DNA from: Armatimonadota bacterium
GTDB taxonomy: Bacteria; Armatimonadota; Zipacnadia; Zipacnadales; UBA11051
Assembly (NCBI GenBank): GCA_013178155.1
Contig: JABLXH010000024.1
Coordinates: forward strand, 1-53,421
DNA length: 53,421 bases
Reading direction: 5' to 3'
Positions 44,250 through 52,135 of the stretch are shown one piece after another (the stretch's first letter is position 1; every line of letters starts with the position of its first letter). The notes below the pieces were generated by a model, which was not told the DNA's origin, did no database searches, and was given only the letters and a program-made list of their open reading frames with translations. The translations under genes and the position numbers were made by a program.

Positions 44250-45590
44250 ATGAGCAAGCAACTTCTGGCTGGCGCCGCCAAGATTGACATCACCCCCCCG
44301 GTCGGCGTGGACCTGTGCGGCTTTGGGGGCCGCGAGGGGCATTCCACGGGCATCCATGACCCCCTTATGGCCGGGGCTCTCTATCTCGACGGGACGCCGC
44401 TGCCCGGCAGTGACTCAGGGCAGGTCCTGATCATCACCTGCGACCTCATCGGCTTCGACCGCGCTGCGGTGGCCGAGATTCGCGACCTCGTGACGGCCAG
44501 CACAGGATTGCCTGGCAACCGTGTGATGGTCGGCTGCAGCCACACCCACAGCGGCCCGGCAACACACTGTCTGCCCACCCTCGGCGTGCCCGACGACAGC
44601 TACCTGGCCATCCTGAAGCGCAAGCTGGCCGGGCTAGCCAGGATGGCCGTGGACGGTGCCCGTCCCTGCCGGCTGGGAACCCAGCGCGAGCCCGTGTCGG
44701 TGGGCATCAACCGGCGGGAGATGCGCCAGGGAGCCATGGTGCTCGGACTGAACCCCGAGGGTACCACCGCGCCCTACGTGGACGTCGTGGCCGTGGACAC
44801 GATCGAAGGGGAGCCGCTCGCCCGGTACTTCGTGCATGCCGCGCACGCCGTGACGCTCGGCGGCGACAACCTGCTGATCTCCGGAGACTGGCCGGGGTAT
44901 GCCCAGCGGTGCCTGGAGCGCATCTATGGCAACGGCTGCGTGGCATTATTCGGTCAGGGGTGCTGCGGGAACATCAACAGCGACCCCCGCGGGACCTTTG
45001 AGGTGGCCGAGGCGCAGGGACGAATCATGGCGGGCGCGGTGCTCAAGGCAGCCGAGTATGCCACCAAGGAGCCGGAGGTCCTGGTCGGGGCGGTTTCGGA
45101 GGAGCTGCTTCTGCCTTGCCAGGATCCGCCTCCGTTACCGGAGGCAGAAGCCATCCTCGCGGCGGCCCAGGCAGATGCGGCGACCAAGGGCACCAACTAT
45201 GGGCTGAAGCTCATGTACGACGGCCTGGTGGACTGGGCGGAGCGGCTCCTGGAGCTGTCACGCTCGGGCGCGACGGGGCTGACTACCCCCTTCGAGCTGC
45301 AGGTCTTCCGCCTGGGGGACTTCGCGCTGATCGCCATGCCGGGCGAGGTCTTTGTTGAGTACGCCCTCCAGCTCGATGAGACGCCGCTGTTCCGGCAGAC
45401 GGCCACCATGGCGTATGCCAATGGCAATATCGGGTACGTGCCAACGGCCGCGGCCTTCCCGGAGGGGGGCTACGAGGTGCACTCGGCCATCCGGTTCTAC
45501 GGCGATACCATGATCGCCCCCGCCTGTGAGCAGCTCATCCTGGCGGCAGGAAAGCGCCTGCTACGCCAACTGCGACCCGCGGGAACCTGA
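44250..45590 (+). CDS. Neutral ceramidase-like hydrolase
   Basis: The 446-aa product resembles the N-terminal catalytic domain of neutral/alkaline non-lysosomal ceramidases: AGAAKIDITPPVGVDLCGFG, CSHTHSGPATH (metal His residues) and QGCCGNINSDPRGTFE. The C-terminal Ig-like domain of true ceramidases is lacking. In soil bacteria such proteins often sit in sugar utilisation clusters and their substrate is unclear, so the name is only a family name. No signal peptide is seen. The ATG follows GAGGAT at proper distance. It is divergent from the lyase gene. Confidence 0.85.
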   Translation: MSKQLLAGAAKIDITPPVGVDLCGFGGREGHSTGIHDPLMAGALYLDGTPLPGSDSGQVLIITCDLIGFDRAAVAEIRDLVTASTGLPGNRVMVGCSHTHSGPATHCLPTLGVPDDSYLAILKRKLAGLARMAVDGARPCRLGTQREPVSVGINRREMRQGAMVLGLNPEGTTAPYVDVVAVDTIEGEPLARYFVHAAHAVTLGGDNLLISGDWPGYAQRCLERIYGNGCVALFGQGCCGNINSDPRGTFEVAEAQGRIMAGAVLKAAEYATKEPEVLVGAVSEELLLPCQDPPPLPEAEAILAAAQADAATKGTNYGLKLMYDGLVDWAERLLELSRSGATGLTTPFELQVFRLGDFALIAMPGEVFVEYALQLDETPLFRQTATMAYANGNIGYVPTAAAFPEGGYEVHSAIRFYGDTMIAPACEQLILAAGKRLLRQLRPAGT

Positions 45591-45687
45591 GACCCCGGCG
45601 ACGGCGTTATCCAACAGTGGCGGCGTGGCTGCCACGGGCAGTGCGGCCGGAGTGGCCTCGCCTGACTCCGACGTGAGAGGTAGCACG

Positions 45688-47136
45688 GTGAACAAGCGTG
45701 TCAAAACCGGCCCGGTGCTGGTCATTGTTGCGTTAGTGGTCCTGGTGGGCGCTGCGATGATGCTCACCCCGGCCCCGCCTCCGGCGCAGGAGGAGGCCGA
45801 GCATGACCACGAGGCGGAATCCACTGGCCTGCCCAAAGAAGAGCCTGAGAAGCCCAAGGTTAACCTTGCCGAGCTCCGTAAGCTCCTGAAGTCCTCAGAC
45901 CCCCATGCCCAGACCTCGGCCCTGGACCTGCTGGCTCAGCACTACCTGACGACCCGGGGTCCTGAGAAGACCGAGCTGAGCGCCATGGTGCGGGACTTGT
46001 CCCTGAAGGGCGCCACCACCGAGGTCCGCACGGCGGCGCTGGCCATGTTGCGCAGCTTTGGCGAGACACCCAGTAGCTTCTTCGTCAAGCTGGCGCGGAC
46101 TGATCCCAGTCCGGATGTGCGTGAGAGCGCCGTCAGCATCCTGGGCACCTTTCCTAACGACCCCGAAGCCGCAGCGGTGATCAAGGCCGCGCGCAACGAC
46201 CCGGACCCCGGCATGCGCGCCGTGGCCGGCATCGCCTGGGTGGCCTACCTGATGGGTTCTGGTCAGGCTGGTGATGAGGAGCTCTGCGCGCTGCTTGGCA
46301 AGTTCGACAACGACATGGCGGCCAAAGCTGCTATGGCCCTGCAGCAACGCGGCCCGCAGGTGGTGCGGACGGTGGAGAAGGTTCTGTACACCAGCAAGAG
46401 CGGTCCGCAGCGCCACGGTGCAGCCATGGTCATCGCCCTGGCCTGTAAGGGCTTCAACCCCAGCATTGAGCAGTTTGCGCGGGCGGCACAGGCCACCCAT
46501 CGCCAGGATGCGGGCCACATCAAGGCCGATCTATCCGGGCTGAAGCCACTGCTGTGGGCCCTGCAACACGATGACTACGCTCCGACCCGGGAGGTCGCGG
46601 CCCAGGGGCTGGGCTATCTCGGGGCGGCCGAGGCCGCCAAACCGCTGGCCGCCGCCCTGCAGGACAAGGACCCACTGGTGCGACGCCGGGCGGCCGCGGC
46701 TCTGATCACCGTTCCGGCCGAGACCGTCATCCCGGAGCTCTCGGCTGCCGCCACGCGCGACCGTGATCCGGCGGTGCGGCAGTTTGCCGCCGAGGCCCTG
46801 GGTTGGATCGGCAAGCCAGAAGTCGTCCCGGCGCTGATCCAGGCGACGCGCGATCCGTCGGCCAATGTGCGGCGCAATGCCGCCATACAACTGGGCAAAC
46901 TGGCGGATCCCAGCTCCCTGGACGCACTGGCCGATATGCTGGACGATACGCCCGACGAGGACCCCGATGTGCGATGGGCGGCGGTCGTGGCCCTGGGCAA
47001 ACTGCGCGACAGGCGGGCCGAGCACGTCCTGGTGAAATGCCTGTCGGACCCCTCGCCGCAGGTGCAGAACTCGGCTGAGCGGGCGCTGCAACGGCTGGGG
47101 ATCGCCCGCCGCGAGGAGGCCGGGTTCCGCAGCTAA
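45688..47136 (+). CDS. Membrane-anchored HEAT-repeat protein
   Basis: The 482-aa product starts with a short basic segment and one membrane helix (about 9-26, PVLVIVALVVLVGAAMML), then a His/Glu-rich linker (QEEAEHDHEAES) and, from about residue 65 to the end, many HEAT/PBS-lyase-like repeats (for example VRRRAAAALITVP, VRQFAAEALGWIGKPEVV). HEAT repeats form scaffolds for protein binding. The GTG at 45688 follows AGAGG with proper spacing; a longer frame overlaps the ceramidase-like gene and is not likely. Its partner is unknown. Confidence 0.82.
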   Translation: MNKRVKTGPVLVIVALVVLVGAAMMLTPAPPPAQEEAEHDHEAESTGLPKEEPEKPKVNLAELRKLLKSSDPHAQTSALDLLAQHYLTTRGPEKTELSAMVRDLSLKGATTEVRTAALAMLRSFGETPSSFFVKLARTDPSPDVRESAVSILGTFPNDPEAAAVIKAARNDPDPGMRAVAGIAWVAYLMGSGQAGDEELCALLGKFDNDMAAKAAMALQQRGPQVVRTVEKVLYTSKSGPQRHGAAMVIALACKGFNPSIEQFARAAQATHRQDAGHIKADLSGLKPLLWALQHDDYAPTREVAAQGLGYLGAAEAAKPLAAALQDKDPLVRRRAAAALITVPAETVIPELSAAATRDRDPAVRQFAAEALGWIGKPEVVPALIQATRDPSANVRRNAAIQLGKLADPSSLDALADMLDDTPDEDPDVRWAAVVALGKLRDRRAEHVLVKCLSDPSPQVQNSAERALQRLGIARREEAGFRS

Positions 47137-47150
47137 GTCATTGTTAGGCT

Positions 47151-47190
47151 GACGCAAAGGGGAAGCCCCAATGGGCTTCCCCTTTGCGTC
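47151..47190. terminator. Bidirectional terminator between convergent genes
   Basis: An 18-base perfect inverted repeat (47151-47168 and 47173-47190) with a CAAT loop. It lies between the HEAT-repeat gene and the convergent zinc-ribbon gene and can work on both strands. The A- and T-rich parts (AAAGGGG/CCCCTTT) lie inside the stem. Confidence 0.85.
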
Positions 47191-47205
47191 TGCGCTGAAG
47201 CTCGG

Positions 47206-47697
47206 CTAGTCGGGTGTCACCTCTAGGTTACCCCCGCATGAGGGGCATTTGCGCCCCGGTGTGTTCACGGGGTACTCGTTGCCGCAGTACGGGCAACGCT
47301 TCACCACCTTGGTCTCCTTGAGGCCGGGGAACACATAATACTCGGTGCCATCGCGATACTCCACACGGGCGACGCCGCGGCTAACCAGGTCGCTGAGGAC
47401 CGGCGCGACAGCCTCAGGTTGCAGTCGCAGGTGACCGCAGGCGGAGGCCAGCGTGACCTCGCCGTTGCTGGCTGCGGCCAGTGCAGATACCTGCTCGGCC
47501 AGGTACTCGGGAGTAAGGCGGGCCATGGCCCGCAGGCGGCTGAGTGCGAAGCCGATCAGACCGCCCGCGACGAGCAGCATCATCAGCCCCTTGGCTGCCC
47601 TGCCCGGAGCCAGCACGAAGACCAGGCCCAGCAAGCCGATCAGAGCCCCCACCAGCATCAAGGAATATGCCACCGTCCGCAGACATCCCTGACTCAT
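47206..47697 (-). CDS. Membrane protein with winged-helix-like and zinc-ribbon domains
   Basis: The 163-aa product has two membrane helices at about 8-32 and 36-52 (GALIGLLGLVFVLAPG, GLMMLLVAGGLIGFAL), a winged-helix-like segment (EYLAEQVSALAAASNGEV, VLSDLVSRGVARVEYRDG) and a C-terminal zinc ribbon with two CxxC pairs (RCPYCGNEY and KCPSCGGN). I know no named family. It may bind nucleic acid or protein at the membrane. The ATG follows AGGAG with 7-base spacing. Confidence 0.8.
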   Translation of the reverse strand: MSQGCLRTVAYSLMLVGALIGLLGLVFVLAPGRAAKGLMMLLVAGGLIGFALSRLRAMARLTPEYLAEQVSALAAASNGEVTLASACGHLRLQPEAVAPVLSDLVSRGVARVEYRDGTEYYVFPGLKETKVVKRCPYCGNEYPVNTPGRKCPSCGGNLEVTPD

Positions 47698-47819
47698 AAC
47701 CCACTCCTGCCGCGACTTGGGCGTCGGCCGCGGATTGCTCTAGGTTCGCCATTCGCAGGCGCAAATCCCTTCCTTGCGCTGGCGGTCGCGGGACCGGACC
47801 CTATCAGGCACACCCGCCA

Positions 47820-47849
47820 TTGACACTCCTGCGGGGCCTGTGTTACAGT
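47820..47849 (+). promoter_or_regulatory. Sigma-70-like promoter of the GT2/phosphatase operon
   Basis: TTGACA (47820-47825), 17- or 18-base spacer and TTACAG or TACAGT around 47843-47849. The -35 box is perfect. It lies about 70 bases before the GT2 gene. Confidence 0.55.
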
Positions 47850-47889
47850 CTAGGGCCGCCGTGCCGGTGGTAAGGATGAGTATCTCCCA

Positions 47890-47909
47890 GGGGGCCGGAG
47901 CCGGCCCCC
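47890..47909 (+). promoter_or_regulatory. GC hairpin just before the GT2 start
   Basis: GGGGGCCG (47890-47897) pairs perfectly with CGGCCCCC (47902-47909) over GAGC and ends 10 bases before the ATG at 47920. No Shine-Dalgarno sequence is visible between it and the ATG. Confidence 0.45.
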
Positions 47910-47919
47910 GTACCTCGTT

Positions 47920-48870
47920 ATGGAACTCGTCAGCGCGATCATCCCGGCCTATAATGCCGCCGATACCCTGGGCCGAGCCATTGACTCTGTGTTGGCTCAG
48001 ACATACCCGCACATTGAGATCATCGTTGTCAACGACGGCTCCACGGACCACACGGAGCGTGTTGTCACAGAGAACTACCCCCAGGTGCGCTACCATTACC
48101 AGGAGAACCGGGGCCTGGCTCACAGCCGCAACGTGGCCGCCAGTCTGGCCACCGGCGAAGTGCTGGCGATGCTGGACGCCGATGATGCCTGGCTCCCGAC
48201 GAAGGTCGAGCGCCAGTTGCAGGTGCTGCGTGAGTGTCCAGACATTGCGGCCGTCTCCTGTCACCGCGTGCGGGTCAAGGTGGACGCGGAGGGGCGCGAG
48301 CTGTGGCGACGCAGCAGCCCCCATGCCGATGGGCGTCTGCAGGAGATCGGGTTCCTGGAGGAAATCTGGGGCAACAAGGTCTGTGGACCCGCTATCATGG
48401 TGCGGCGCAGCGCGTTCGAGCGCCACGGCGGGTACGATCCCACCCTCCTGGCCATTGAGGACCTTGATCTTTGGCTCCGGATGATCGCTGCCGGTGACAA
48501 AGTAGCCGTCTTACGTGAGCCACTGTATCTTTTCTATGAACGCCCGGGCAGCCTGCGTACCCAGTTGGACAAGGTCGAGCCCGCCTGGGCCAAAATCCTG
48601 GAGAAATGGGACCCCGCCCGCGACCCCGCGGCGGCGCGATTGCTCTCAGTGGAGAAACATCGAGAGGTCGCCAAGTGGTGGTGGCTGAAACTGGCCTTTC
48701 ACGCTCTGCGACTCGGTGATCGTGAGCGCGCTGGCCGCTATGCTCAGAGGGCTAGCGGCATCCCGGCCACGAATGGGAGCTTGTGGGTCGCGGCCGCACT
48801 CGCCCGGAACTGCCCCTGGCTTTTCTACCAGATGGGGCGGGTGAAAGGCTTCCCGCGGACGACGGGTTAG
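47920..48870 (+). CDS. Glycosyltransferase family 2
   Basis: The 316-aa product has the GT-A fold marks: SAIIPAYNAADTLGRAI, IIVVNDGSTDHT, AMLDADDAWLP (DxD region), and IEDLDLWLRM with the ED motif near residue 185. It moves a sugar from a nucleotide-sugar donor to an acceptor, probably for a surface glycan or lipid. No membrane helices are seen. It is the first gene of a run with three phosphatase-superfamily genes. Confidence 0.92.
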   Translation: MELVSAIIPAYNAADTLGRAIDSVLAQTYPHIEIIVVNDGSTDHTERVVTENYPQVRYHYQENRGLAHSRNVAASLATGEVLAMLDADDAWLPTKVERQLQVLRECPDIAAVSCHRVRVKVDAEGRELWRRSSPHADGRLQEIGFLEEIWGNKVCGPAIMVRRSAFERHGGYDPTLLAIEDLDLWLRMIAAGDKVAVLREPLYLFYERPGSLRTQLDKVEPAWAKILEKWDPARDPAAARLLSVEKHREVAKWWWLKLAFHALRLGDRERAGRYAQRASGIPATNGSLWVAAALARNCPWLFYQMGRVKGFPRTTG

Positions 48871-48881
48871 GTCTGCTGCGG

Positions 48882-50582
48882 ATGGCGGGTCTTGCCAAGA
48901 CGATGCCAGATACCTCCTGCTGCCGTCGAGTGGTAGTCCTGGGGCTCGATGGAGCCCCCCCTCACCTGCTGAGGCAGTGGGCCGACCAGGGACACCTGCC
49001 GGCCTTCGCGCGTCTTTACCGCGAGGGCGCCTGGGGGACGATGCAATCCACTCCCCAGCCTCACAGCGCCCCCGCCTGGAGCTCCTTTGCCACGGGCCTC
49101 AACCCCGGCCGCCATGGCATCTTCAGCTTCATGAACCGCCTGCCGCGCAGCTACGATTGCCGGCGCATTGACGCGCTGGATCGACATGGGCAGACTTTCT
49201 GGGATGTGGCCGGCGCCTGCGGCCGAAGGTGCGCCGTGCTAAACGTCCCGGTCACTTACCCCGTTACGGCCGTTAACGGTGTCCAGATCGGCGACTGGCT
49301 TTGCCCCTCGCTGCAGGCACCCGGCGCTACGCATCCCCCCGAACTGGCGCAGGAACTGGGCCAGCGGGTGGGCGAGTACCGTTTCCACGCTGATGTCAAG
49401 CGGCACGTCATTGCCGGGCGCCATCGCAAGGCTCTGGAGAACCTGCGCCAGGGTATCGCGCAGAAGGCGGAGGTTGGCCGGTGGGTCTGGGACCGCGAGC
49501 CCTGGGACCTGTACGTTTTGGTCTTCGTGGAGACCGACGCCGCTCAGCACTACTATCTTCACACGGGTGATGAGCGGCATCCTCTGCACGCTCAGGCAGT
49601 ACAGAGCGGCCTCGATGGGGCGCTGCTGGCTCTGTATCGGCAGGTGGACGAGGTACTGGCCGACCTGATGTCGCGTCTCGGTGACGACACGACGCTGTTG
49701 GTGGTTTCGGACCACGGCGCCACCGCCAACAGCCGGGGCCGTTGCTTCATGCGGAGTTTCCTGCGCAACGTCGGCGTGCTGCACATGCGGCCGCCAGGGG
49801 GCCCGGGCGAGCGACTGCGGCGCTGTCTGGTGCAGGGCCGCAAGTGGGCCTTTGAACTGGCCAACGCGCATCTCCCCAAGAGCCTCAAGGTGAAGCTCAA
49901 TCGCCTCCTGCCCCAGGCCCGCGAACGGGTTTTCGCGGACTCGTTCACCGTTGATGTGGACTGGTCTCGCACCCGGGCCTACTCCTATTACTGGGAGACG
50001 GATCCGTTCGTGAACCTCCGGGGCCGTGACCCGGATGGCATCGTGGACCCGGGTGACGAGTACGAAGAGGTCTGTCGGTATGTCGCCGATTTCCTGCGTG
50101 CGGCCCGCGAACTGCGGAGTGGTCGGCCCGCTGTCCAGGATGTGCGGCTGAAGGACGGGCAGTTCTATGGGCCCTTCGCCGACCTCGGGCCCGACCTCAT
50201 CGTGGACTGGACCGAGAACCAGATCATCGAGGGGCTTGTGGTCCAGGTGGACGGGAAGGAACGGGTGGCCCGAGCGGACCTGCGTGACGACACGATTGGG
50301 GCCCACCACCCGGAGGCCCTGCTCCTGGCCTGGGGCGCCGGTGTGAAGCCTGGGGAGATCTCGGCAGAAGCGAGCATCATGGACCTGGCCCCTTCGGTGC
50401 TGGCCTTGCTGGGCTGCCCTGTGCCGGCGGGCCTTGACGGCCAACCCCTGGAAAGCATGCTGGACATCACGGTCGAGACGGCCGAGGTCAGGGGACTAGC
50501 GGCCGAGGCCCCAGCGACCGTCTACACCGCCGACGAGGAAGCCGAGGTGGAAGACCGCTTGCGCAACCTCGGTTACCTGTAG
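48882..50582 (+). CDS. Alkaline-phosphatase-superfamily phosphodiesterase-like protein, copy 1
   Basis: The product (about 566 aa) belongs to the type I phosphodiesterase/nucleotide-pyrophosphatase group. The first metal Asp is in VVLGLDGAPP, and the nucleophile Ser/Thr region is APAWSSFATGLNPGRHGIFSF. Further metal ligands are in LLVVSDHGATANSRG and near the end in GAHHPEALLLAWGAG. It would cleave phosphodiesters or phosphomonoesters, perhaps on lipids or glycans. The start is uncertain: ATG at 48882 (chosen) or 48903, both without a clear ribosome site. No signal peptide is seen. It starts 11 bases after the GT2 gene. Confidence 0.87.
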   Translation: MAGLAKTMPDTSCCRRVVVLGLDGAPPHLLRQWADQGHLPAFARLYREGAWGTMQSTPQPHSAPAWSSFATGLNPGRHGIFSFMNRLPRSYDCRRIDALDRHGQTFWDVAGACGRRCAVLNVPVTYPVTAVNGVQIGDWLCPSLQAPGATHPPELAQELGQRVGEYRFHADVKRHVIAGRHRKALENLRQGIAQKAEVGRWVWDREPWDLYVLVFVETDAAQHYYLHTGDERHPLHAQAVQSGLDGALLALYRQVDEVLADLMSRLGDDTTLLVVSDHGATANSRGRCFMRSFLRNVGVLHMRPPGGPGERLRRCLVQGRKWAFELANAHLPKSLKVKLNRLLPQARERVFADSFTVDVDWSRTRAYSYYWETDPFVNLRGRDPDGIVDPGDEYEEVCRYVADFLRAARELRSGRPAVQDVRLKDGQFYGPFADLGPDLIVDWTENQIIEGLVVQVDGKERVARADLRDDTIGAHHPEALLLAWGAGVKPGEISAEASIMDLAPSVLALLGCPVPAGLDGQPLESMLDITVETAEVRGLAAEAPATVYTADEEAEVEDRLRNLGYL

Positions 50583-50585
50583 GCG

Positions 50586-52106
50586 GTGACCCCTGCTGTG
50601 GCCGGCTCTCGACCACCACGCCTGCTGCTCCTGGGCCTCGATGGAGCCACCCTGGATCTCCTGCTGCCCTGGGCAAAGGCTGGTGAGTTGCCCAACCTGG
50701 CAGCGCTGATTGAGCGCGGCGCTTGCGGTACCCTGCGCTCCACCATCCCCCCGATCACGCCTTGCGCCTGGACCACGATGATGACGGGGGCAAATCCCGG
50801 CCGCCACGGCATCTACGATTTCGTCTTGCCCAAGGCCGGCAGTTACGGCCGCCGCATGGCCTCGGCCAGAGACCGCCAGATGCACCCGGTGTGGCTGCTG
50901 GCCAACGATGCCGGACTGACAGCCGCTGTGCTGAACGTTCCCACCACGTACCCCCCTGACTCTCTGAACGGCTACATGCTGGCCGGTGAGATGGGGGCGC
51001 CCTCGTTCAACCCGTCGGCCACGACGCCCACGGCCCTCTATGAGGACCTCAAGGCCGCGGTGGGCGGCTTCCCCATGCAGACGATCACCCGCACTACTCG
51101 CGGCTACGACCTGGCGGCGCTGGATGCTCAGGTGGCCAATCGGCAGGCCGCTTTCACCTGGGTGCTGGACAACCGGCCCGCCGACCTGTTCATTGCCGTG
51201 GTCAACTACACTGACCATCTGGAACACTTCTTCCTGCAGGACCGCGCACTGGACAGTGATGGGCGGCATGTCGAGGATATGGTGCTGTATGGCTACCAGG
51301 CCGCAGACCGCCTGCTGGGGAGCCTCCTGGAACGTTGCGATGCGTCCACCAACGTCCTGGTTGTCTCCGACCACGGCGCCGGCCCCTTGCGGACCTATGT
51401 CAACATAGACCGTCTCCTGGTGGAGGCGGGTCTCCTCGCGTTCCGGGGCGGCAGTGGTGTCCAGCGCGGAGGGTTTCTGCGGCGGGTGGCCCAGGCCACG
51501 CCCGACTGGATCCGTGATGCCCTCCCCAAGCAGTGGCGGCGAGGGGCTCTGGAGAAAGTGCGCCAGGAATACGAGGGTGAGATAGACTGGCGGCGCACCA
51601 GGGTGTTCCGTCGTGGCACGGGCTTCGGTCTGGAGCTGAATGTCCAGGGACGTCTGCCCGAAGGGACTATCGCCGCAGCGGACTACGAGCAGGCGCGGGA
51701 GGAGATCATCGCGACCTTGCGCGCTGCGTGGGCGGCCGTGCCGGAGCTCGGGGGTCTGGAGGTCTACCGCAGGGAGGAGCTCTACAGCGGCCCGATGTCG
51801 GACCTGGCTCCCGACATCATCCTGGCCCCCGACGAGTTCGCTGTGGAACCAACTGCCGCCCCTTCGCCCGAAGCAGGCGTCGCCGTGACCCTGGAGGAAA
51901 TGCACCACTACGGCGCTGCCAAACGCTTCAAGATCGGCAGCCATCGTCTGAACGGCGTCTTGCTGGCGGCCGGGCCAGACATCAAGACCGGGGCCACTCC
52001 GGAGGGGGCCGCCCTGGCGGACGTCACGCCCACCATCCTGCACTTGCTGGGCATCAAGGCGCCGGAAGGCCTGGACGGCCGCGTACTCACTGAGATACTC
52101 GCCTGA
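50586..52106 (+). CDS. Alkaline-phosphatase-superfamily phosphodiesterase-like protein, copy 2
   Basis: The 506-aa paralogue has LLLLGLDGATLD, ITPCAWTTMMTGANPGRHGI, NYTDHLEHFF, VLVVSDHGAGPLRTY and, at the end, HRLNGVLLAAGPDI. The nucleophile region has Thr instead of Ser (WTTMMTG), so the copies may differ in substrate. The GTG at 50586 lies 3 bases after the stop of copy 1, so the genes are coupled. Identity with copy 1 is clear only in the motifs, which means an old duplication. Confidence 0.87.
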   Translation: MTPAVAGSRPPRLLLLGLDGATLDLLLPWAKAGELPNLAALIERGACGTLRSTIPPITPCAWTTMMTGANPGRHGIYDFVLPKAGSYGRRMASARDRQMHPVWLLANDAGLTAAVLNVPTTYPPDSLNGYMLAGEMGAPSFNPSATTPTALYEDLKAAVGGFPMQTITRTTRGYDLAALDAQVANRQAAFTWVLDNRPADLFIAVVNYTDHLEHFFLQDRALDSDGRHVEDMVLYGYQAADRLLGSLLERCDASTNVLVVSDHGAGPLRTYVNIDRLLVEAGLLAFRGGSGVQRGGFLRRVAQATPDWIRDALPKQWRRGALEKVRQEYEGEIDWRRTRVFRRGTGFGLELNVQGRLPEGTIAAADYEQAREEIIATLRAAWAAVPELGGLEVYRREELYSGPMSDLAPDIILAPDEFAVEPTAAPSPEAGVAVTLEEMHHYGAAKRFKIGSHRLNGVLLAAGPDIKTGATPEGAALADVTPTILHLLGIKAPEGLDGRVLTEILA

Positions 52107-52135
52107 CCGGGCCCCTGACTACCGAGAGCGATACC

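Noticed and set aside
50496-52043. 515-aa open frame on the - strand
   Set aside because: It is antisense to the phosphatase-like gene, Gln/Arg-rich, without motifs; it arises from high GC at codon position 3.
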